This document shows, piece by piece, positions 33,127-37,585 of a stretch of DNA of 37,585 nt; the stretch's first letter is position 1; each line of letters starts with the position of its first letter. The notes under the pieces are model-generated. The model saw only the letters and a program-made list of their open reading frames with translations. It searched no databases and was not told where the DNA came from. The stretch lies in contig DUEZ01000089.1 in NCBI GenBank assembly GCA_011174825.1, positions 1 through 37,585 of the forward strand, given 5' to 3'. The position numbers and the translations under genes were made by a program. The DNA comes from Anaerolineae bacterium (GTDB lineage: Bacteria; Chloroflexota; Anaerolineae; Anaerolineales; E44-bin32).

Positions 33127-34245
33127 TCAACGGATTAAATACAATGTATAAGAGCCAGCATCCTTCCCGTCACCAGGCTTACCACTCAAACCCGGTGGGA
33201 TCTTTTTGACAAAATAACCTTCGATCGTTTTTACATGATTTGGTAACCCGGCCGCTTCGTGGCCTGGGCAGGGACCGTGTGGAGGCGCATCCACGCAGGT
33301 GATGCGAAAGTATGCAAAAGTGATGACGTGGTAATACAGGGTTGAAGCGCCTCCGCTGGGCACAGTCGTGTCCTGGGCGTGATAGAGATCGGGACAGGAT
33401 ACCTCGGGCAACGCTCCAGGTTCATCGCAGTACGCATCGAACACCGGGAATAAAACATAGTCACCTGTTCGACCAGCTGCCGCTTGAAAGACGTCATTCG
33501 CCACACCAGACTGCCCACCGTACCAGGTATGGATTTTGGTTGTGCCTCCAAATCCTCCATTGATCCAGTCCACCAATTCACTGCTTCCGCCTCCGCCGCC
33601 ATCGAGATCCAGCCAACTACGATCGCCCCCAGCAAGCAGATCGTCCAAGCCATCGTCATCGTAATCGCAGTCAAGGGTTCCCGGTGGCAAGCCTGAGTTT
33701 GGCGGGTCTTGACAATAGAAATCCTCCTCAGATGATTTTGAGTCCATGATGACGTATGGTTTGTTAAAAATAATTTTGCAATCATCGCTCTCTGATGGAA
33801 AACCTTCTATGGGAGGTGAGCAGTTCCAAGCAACAGGCAGAATACCAACTGCAGCACCAGGGACAAAGCACGCTGCCGCAGCGATGGCGGATGAGGTGAT
33901 GGTTGGTTGACCGAGCACTTGGCCGAAGAATGTGGTGAAGGGGATATGGGCCACTACGGTGACGACACCGTCCGCGTCCACTGAAGCTTCCGCCTCGAGG
34001 GCGGTGTTTCGATCCAGGGTGTACTCAAGCGCCGTGCTGATCGCCAGGTCAGCATCGCCCGTCAGGCAGTACTCACGAGCGCCAGCCAGCGCACCGGCAT
34101 CGGCCGCGGTTTGAGCGGCACGTCGCTGTAGATAAGCATAACCACCGTCAAGCACGAGAGCCAGCATAGCGATGAAGATAAACATTAAAAGTGCTACTGT
34201 GACCATGCTCTGGCCGCGTGACAAACGATGGGTGGGGTTTCTCAT
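33127..34245 (-). CDS. TadG-like pilus-associated protein with possible calcium-binding loop
   Basis: 372 residues from the ATG at 34245 (SD AAGGAG; upstream in-frame ATG at 34296 is less likely). It begins with a TadE/G-type N-terminus: RGQSMVTVALLMF followed by a long hydrophobic helix and YLQRRAAQTAADAGALAGAR, the typical TadG start. The glutamate at the +5 position of pilins is Thr here. The large extracellular part is rich in Cys, Gly and aromatic residues. It holds an Asp-rich loop DCDYDDDGLDD at about 192-202, of the kind that binds calcium in dockerin or thrombospondin type 3 repeats. TadG-like proteins are minor pilus or surface components; this one could be an adhesive tip, which is inferred. 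Confidence 0.85.
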   Translation of the reverse strand: MRNPTHRLSRGQSMVTVALLMFIFIAMLALVLDGGYAYLQRRAAQTAADAGALAGAREYCLTGDADLAISTALEYTLDRNTALEAEASVDADGVVTVVAHIPFTTFFGQVLGQPTITSSAIAAAACFVPGAAVGILPVAWNCSPPIEGFPSESDDCKIIFNKPYVIMDSKSSEEDFYCQDPPNSGLPPGTLDCDYDDDGLDDLLAGGDRSWLDLDGGGGGSSELVDWINGGFGGTTKIHTWYGGQSGVANDVFQAAAGRTGDYVLFPVFDAYCDEPGALPEVSCPDLYHAQDTTVPSGGASTLYYHVITFAYFRITCVDAPPHGPCPGHEAAGLPNHVKTIEGYFVKKIPPGLSGKPGDGKDAGSYTLYLIR

Positions 34246-34304
34246 CTTGCAAGCTCCTTCGTCAAGCAGTACAGCTGGATCATTCCCAAACTCCATCGAC
34301 CCAG

Positions 34305-34694
34305 CTACCCCTCGATGCGCATGGTCGCCCGGCTGCCGAGGGTCACCTCGTTTGAACCGATAAGCGCGCCGACGATTGGGGTGACAACCCGAAACTGAAA
34401 AGTCACGGTGACCTGGATCGTTTTCTCATCAGGCAAGATCGTAGTGACGGTCAGGAAGGCGGGATTCAGCCCCACCGATTTGGTGAGCACGACGGTTTCA
34501 ATCCCTGCAGGGTCATCGGGGTGGATAACACCGTAGCGTGCGCCTTCGCGGGCCGAATTGTGGATCGCGCTGTAGTAATACGTGGCTCGACCCAGATCGA
34601 CGATGGCCATCACAAGCAGTAGAAAGATGGGCAAGAGCAGCGCGTACTCGACCAGGTCTTGACCGCGTTCGTGTGAACGGCGCTTGACCATCAT
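34305..34694 (-). CDS. TadE-like pseudopilin, copy 2
   Basis: 129 residues. Starts MMVKRRSHERGQDLVEYALLLP: class III prepilin-type leader with cleavage expected after the Gly of RGQ, placing Glu at +5 and Tyr at +6. The hydrophobic helix is followed by AIHNSAREGARYGVIHP, the TadE family signature, then a short beta-rich extracellular part. Its ATG overlaps the stop of the upstream TadE-like gene by 4 bases (ATGA), showing translational coupling. Minor subunit of the Flp pilus. Confidence 0.9.
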   Translation of the reverse strand: MMVKRRSHERGQDLVEYALLLPIFLLLVMAIVDLGRATYYYSAIHNSAREGARYGVIHPDDPAGIETVVLTKSVGLNPAFLTVTTILPDEKTIQVTVTFQFRVVTPIVGALIGSNEVTLGSRATMRIEG

Positions 34695-35092
34695 GGCACC
34701 ATCATCTCGGCGGAGCGGATCAATTCGAGGTTTGGATCCGGAAGGACCAAGCCCATGATCAAATGGAAGTTGTAGCTCACAGTGACCCGGATGGACAGAC
34801 CACTGCCGCAGCCCTCAGGGCAACTCACCTGGATCACACTGGTGCTCAGATCAATGCTTGAAGCCTGCGCCTCAGCCCGAGTGGCGTTGATGATGCCGCT
34901 TGCATCCTCAGGGAAGAACGTGCCGTAGCGCGCGCCTTCACGAGCTGCATTCGTGATGGTGATGGCAGCGTGATAGAGGCGCCCAAGATCAAGCACGCCG
35001 AAGGCGATCACGAGGAGCAAAGGGAGCAGGATGGCAAGTTCGATCAGTTCCTGCCCGCGCTCTGTGGCTGGGTGTGTGCTGGAGCAGGACAA
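34691..35092 (-). CDS. TadE-like pseudopilin, copy 1
   Basis: 133 residues from a TTG at 35092 with AGGAAG upstream; the frame is open to 35176 but that extension is Arg/Ser-rich with no SD. Signature: TERGQELIELAILLP, with cleavage expected after Gly and Glu at +5 (Leu instead of Tyr at +6), then TNAAREGARYGTFFP. A Cys pair (SCPEGCGSG) in the C-terminal part may form a disulfide. Coupled to the following TadE-like gene by a 4-base overlap. Minor pilin or pseudopilin. Confidence 0.87.
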   Translation of the reverse strand: MSCSSTHPATERGQELIELAILLPLLLVIAFGVLDLGRLYHAAITITNAAREGARYGTFFPEDASGIINATRAEAQASSIDLSTSVIQVSCPEGCGSGLSIRVTVSYNFHLIMGLVLPDPNLELIRSAEMMVP

Positions 35093-35185
35093 GGTCTTCT
35101 TCCTTATATCAACGCAGGATCTATTTACTGATAGGCTAGACCATGCTCTGTCTGGGGACGGCATTCTATGGTCCACCTGAGGGCG

Positions 35186-35232
35186 GGGGTGGCCACTGGT
35201 CTCCCGGTGAGCATCGATGGTGGCCTTACCCC
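35186..35232 (-). terminator. Imperfect hairpin between Flp pilin and TadE genes
   Basis: GGGGTGGCCA (35186-35195) pairs with TGGCC-TT-ACCCC (35221-35232), leaving a 2-base bulge and a 25-base loop. No T-run follows on the minus strand. It could partly stop or stabilise transcripts so that the pilin is made in excess over the downstream machinery. Confidence 0.35.
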
Positions 35233-35260
35233 ACGCGCCCAGGCGTCCCCAGCCACCCGC

Positions 35261-35437
35261 TTAGAACCAGGTTTGGACCTCAGCCGCAATGTTGTTGAAG
35301 ACTGCCGTGAGATTGAAGCCCAGGGCATCCACTGCGACCATGACCACGAGGGCTAGCAGGCCGATGAGCAGTGCATACTCAGACAGGTCCTGTCCTTCCT
35401 CACGAGTAGCCAGCCAGGTCTTGATGTTCTTAAACAT
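35261..35437 (-). CDS. Flp/Fap-type pilin, locus copy
   Basis: 58 residues, starting MFKNIKTWLATREEGQDLSE, with the class III cleavage site after the Gly of EEGQ (mature QDLSEYALL, Glu5 and Tyr6). One hydrophobic helix follows, then the short tail FNNIAAEVQTWF. SD GAGGAGG is strong. It is the first structural gene of the Tad operon and the likely major pilin; the 22237-22383 gene is its distant paralogue. It needs a prepilin peptidase (TadV type) not present in the window. Confidence 0.9.
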   Translation of the reverse strand: MFKNIKTWLATREEGQDLSEYALLIGLLALVVMVAVDALGFNLTAVFNNIAAEVQTWF

Positions 35438-35536
35438 GGTAAATCCTCCTCACATGACTGAAAATCATCGGTTTCGATCGAAAGACTGGTCCTTCCGTAA
35501 TTCGTTTTCATCGTTCCGCGATAGGCTCCCTCCTCG

Positions 35537-35857
35537 TTATCCACTGGATCTGATGGTCGGATGGATAACCTCTCCTGTCGTTTCGTCGCTTTGTGGCTGT
35601 TCACGTCCGATGTCCTCTTCTTTTCGGCGCTGTAGCCATCCCTGTAGGCGCAGATAAAGGTTGAGCTTGACACCCATCGCGATCAGGTAAGGTGCGATGA
35701 AAGCCACGATCTGCCAAAGGTTTTTCAAATAACGCCGCTCTCCGCTGGGCACATGCGTGATATGCCCGCGCCACGTCGCTCGGCGATTATCCACAGCGGG
35801 TTCTTCGAGCCAGATCTTGACAATGAAGGAATGAGTGTTGAATTCAAGCAGGTCCAT
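35537..35857 (-). CDS. Hypothetical protein, WRGHITHVPSGERRY family
   Basis: 106 residues, no TM helix or signal peptide. The core runs from SFIVKIWLEE through WRGHITHVPSGERRYLKNLW to IVAFIAPYL. I recall this motif from short Chloroflexota and cyanobacterial hypothetical proteins but know no function. The C-terminal third is highly charged (RRKEEDIGREQPQ) and probably disordered. It lies 99 bases upstream of the Flp pilin on the same strand, after the BTAD regulator, so it may belong to the pilus locus. The SD is weak (ACGGGG). Confidence 0.7.
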   Translation of the reverse strand: MDLLEFNTHSFIVKIWLEEPAVDNRRATWRGHITHVPSGERRYLKNLWQIVAFIAPYLIAMGVKLNLYLRLQGWLQRRKEEDIGREQPQSDETTGEVIHPTIRSSG

Positions 35858-36093
35858 ATAAACCCCGTCTGCGGGTTGATCCGGGGAGACCTAGCATAAA
35901 CCTTGGCTCTCTCACTCCCTGTGTATAGCAGAAGGGAGTCCTTCGAGGCGTCTCAGGAGTGTCTGTCGTGGCGTCAGGGATTTGAGCGATCTAGCGTGGG
36001 GTCTATGGTTTGAGTTGGGGGAAATTGGTGATGGGGGGAGGTAAAAAAAGTGAGATGCTGTTCAGAGGCAAGATCCTACATCATAGTCCAACC

Positions 36094-36149
36094 TGTAGCC
36101 GCAGGCTTTAGCCTGCGAACCCATGCGCACCCTAAAGGGTGCGACTACA
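36094..36149 (+). repeat. Two-hairpin palindromic repeat (TGTAGCCGCAGG...GCGACTACA)
   Basis: Outer ends TGTAG/CTACA enclose two perfect hairpins: CGCAGGC-TTTA-GCCTGCG and CGCACCCT-AAA-GGGTGCG. This compact form is typical of dispersed genomic repeats. It lies in the 35858-36291 gap, where apart from this and the next hairpin I see no feature. Confidence 0.75.
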
Positions 36150-36224
36150 TTTTTTGCCTTCCATGACACCAACTCATGGACAGCAAGGGGAAAAAGGGAG
36201 GCGCCCAGCTTCAAACCAAAGACC

Positions 36225-36247
36225 GAGGCCTCCCCAAGGGAGGCCTC
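36225..36247 (-). terminator. Hairpin terminator after the BTAD gene
   Basis: GAGGCCTCCC (36225-36234) and GGGAGGCCTC (36238-36247) form a perfect 10-bp stem with a 3-base loop, 44 bases past the stop of the regulator gene. The following minus-strand sequence has short T-runs (CTTTGGTTTG). Confidence 0.65.
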
Positions 36248-36291
36248 TCACCATTTTCGCAGTACGTTATCACTTATAAGAATTGGGATAC

Positions 36292-37215
36292 CTATTGTTT
36301 ATCCAAAGCCTGCTCGATCGTCTCCAGATCCTGACTCACGTGACTCTTCACGTCGGTCAGCATGCGCCTTAACTGGTTGAGGCGAGAGACCACGTTGGGC
36401 AGCAGGGCATGTTCCCCTGTCCCCACGCTCTTTTCAGGGGGCGTCGTTCTATCATAGCTGTCGTCGAGAATCAACTGATAGAGGCTCTCGGTACGTTTGG
36501 CGGGTTTCACGTTGAGTTCTTCGTCCAGTGCAGTGCAGCATCGCTTGTACTGGCGAAGGGCGGCTGTTCGGTCGCCTGCGAGGTATTGCAGACGCATCAT
36601 TCGGCGATGGGTGCGCTCGTGTGCTCGATCGAACCGCAGCACACACCTGCCGTGGACCATACCTTCTTCGTAAGCGTCATGGGACTCAGAATAAGCCATC
36701 AACTTCTCTAAGATGGCAAGCCAGATGTTTTGGAGCCGCTCGCGTTCGTACAAGCACCAGTCCTGGTACCAGCCTTCGAGTAGATCCCCATGGTAAAGCT
36801 GCACAACCAGGTTCAATGCGCGCGCCTGGTCAGCATCCATCTCATCACCTGGGAGTCCTCGAACCATGGTAAAGGCATCTTCAAAAATCGCCACGTCGAG
36901 CCATACGTCAGCATGTGGGTTGATGCAGATCCACTCAGGCTCAACCAGCAGCACGCCTTCGCCGTCTTTATCGGTTGGACGGGCGAGGGCGTTCTGTAAC
37001 TGCCAAATAGCTTGACGCAGGTATTTTTTCGCCTGAGCGGAGGAGCTGGCCTCCCACAGCAGGCTGGCCAACGTTTCGCGGGGATGTGGACGATCCCGGT
37101 GGAGCAGGAGGTAGCAGAACAGCTCCTGTGCGCGCCCGGAATCGAGCCCCTTTAAAGGTTGTCCTTCACGATGAATAGAAAATTTGCCAAAGAGACGGAT
37201 CTTCAGTGAAGGCAT
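36292..37215 (-). CDS. BTAD-domain (SARP-like) transcriptional regulator
   Basis: 307 residues. Residues 1-95 form an OmpR/PhoB-like winged helix: LKIRLFGKFSIHREGQPL, ETLASLLWEASSSAQAKKYL and RQAIWQLQNAL. Residues 100-250 are the bacterial transcriptional activator domain, an alpha-helical TPR-like unit (VWLDVAIFEDAF, YHGDLLEGWYQDWCLYER, LRFDRAHERTHRRMMRLQYL, AALRQYKRCCTALDEELNVKP). A short C-terminal coiled segment follows (LNQLRRMLTDVKSHVSQDLE). It lacks the NB-ARC ATPase part of large SARPs. It lies upstream of the Tad operon on the same strand, separated by a hairpin, so control of the pilus genes is plausible but not shown. Confidence 0.9.
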   Translation of the reverse strand: MPSLKIRLFGKFSIHREGQPLKGLDSGRAQELFCYLLLHRDRPHPRETLASLLWEASSSAQAKKYLRQAIWQLQNALARPTDKDGEGVLLVEPEWICINPHADVWLDVAIFEDAFTMVRGLPGDEMDADQARALNLVVQLYHGDLLEGWYQDWCLYERERLQNIWLAILEKLMAYSESHDAYEEGMVHGRCVLRFDRAHERTHRRMMRLQYLAGDRTAALRQYKRCCTALDEELNVKPAKRTESLYQLILDDSYDRTTPPEKSVGTGEHALLPNVVSRLNQLRRMLTDVKSHVSQDLETIEQALDKQ

Positions 37216-37274
37216 GGCAAATGTACCTTTTGTTGAAAGGGCGAAGTTAGTGATGTGTTTTCGTGGGGAACTTG

Positions 37275-37309
37275 ATAAAAACTAAGAAACCGACCTCTTG
37301 GCCGGTTTC
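37275..37309 (-). terminator. Strong intrinsic terminator upstream of the BTAD gene
   Basis: On the minus strand, a 10-bp stem (GAAACCGGCC with GGTCGGTTTC, one G-T wobble) and 4-base loop are followed by TTAGTTTTTATC. It lies 60 bases upstream of the BTAD start codon, so either it ends an operon that begins beyond the window or it acts as an attenuator in the BTAD leader. Confidence 0.75.
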
Positions 37310-37585
37310 CCCATGGGTAAGCAAATGACCCCTCCAGTCCTGCAATCAAAATTGCGCTTCGGTCAATCCCCCTGTTCATCGCGTGCATCTTCTTTGTCTA
37401 ATGGAGGTTCTGGTCAGGTCTATCATCAGTCTATACCAGTTGGGCTCTCATTTCCTACCATGCGCGGTGTGATCGCGCGCCTCCTGACCGCGCGATCGCA
37501 AAACGTGCGGATTGACCGTACAAAATGGAAAGACATTCGTAGGGGTCCTCCTCCTCGAGCACCACCCTCGCTGGTTATATAGTAA
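37310..37585 (+). other. Right edge: no gene seen
   Basis: 276 bases without a convincing reading frame on either strand. It holds a perfect 9-bp inverted repeat (GATCGCGCG 37471-37479 with CGCGCGATC 37489-37497) of unknown role. Confidence 0.5.

Noticed and set aside
33720-33780. Possible frameshift in the TadG-like gene, because an overlapping minus-strand frame (33231-33785) is long
   Set aside because: The main frame is continuous from the TadG-type N-terminus to its stop and keeps sensible Cys/Asp motifs; the other frame is a shadow.
37298-37582. 94-codon plus-strand open frame at the right edge
   Set aside because: No SD or motif, and it overlaps a clear minus-strand terminator and a palindrome.

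Overview
The window looks like a chromosomal segment of a member of the Chloroflexota, most likely class Anaerolineae. This is inferred from gene content only: a Tad (Flp) pilus locus without a secretin, as expected for a single-membrane cell; a membrane-anchored serine/threonine kinase; a BTAD-type regulator; and intergenic clusters of short palindromic repeats (GTAGGGGCGCAC and GTCATTCTGAG types). No phage, plasmid, IS transposase or CRISPR array is seen.

Left third (1-11.6 kb). The window opens inside a serine/threonine protein kinase gene. Next come a tandem pair of M29-family aminopeptidases, an M48 zinc protease, a VOC-fold protein, a dCTP deaminase/FAH-family hydrolase pair, a SAM methyltransferase and an RpiR-type regulator. 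A roughly 0.8 kb repeat-rich gap is followed by tRNA-Val(TAC) and an M1-family metallopeptidase lipoprotein.

Middle (12-22 kb) is a serine/glycine/one-carbon island. Two paralogous genes of about 1045 codons encode an N-terminal serine hydroxymethyltransferase (SHMT) and a C-terminal glycine-cleavage T protein (GcvT) in one polypeptide. They flank an oppositely oriented serC, serA, DUF1015 cassette that looks Bacteroidota-like. SerC and SerA convert 3-phosphoglycerate to phosphoserine. SHMT and GcvT would connect serine, glycine and methylene-tetrahydrofolate inside one protein. No serB, gcvH, gcvP or lpd lies in the window. The segment joining SHMT and GcvT itself aligns by eye with the GcvT folate domain but lacks the catalytic Asp, so the protein may be SHMT, degenerate GcvT, then GcvT.

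Right third (22-37.6 kb). After an orphan Flp pilin gene, a second repeat cluster, a 43-residue membrane protein and a gamma-glutamyltransferase-family gene, a Tad locus runs leftward. Its order is a BTAD regulator, a 106-residue hypothetical protein, an Flp pilin, two TadE-like pseudopilins, a TadG-like protein, CpaB, TadZ/CpaE, TadB, TadC, a TPR-LysM membrane protein and the CpaF/TadA ATPase. It ends convergently with a DUF192 gene. Prepilin peptidase and secretin are absent from the window. TadZ has a degenerate P-loop, and the TPR-LysM protein is not a standard Tad component.

Start sites were revised where a Shine-Dalgarno (SD) sequence points to an internal codon. All identities and similarities were judged by eye from the sequence; no searches were run.
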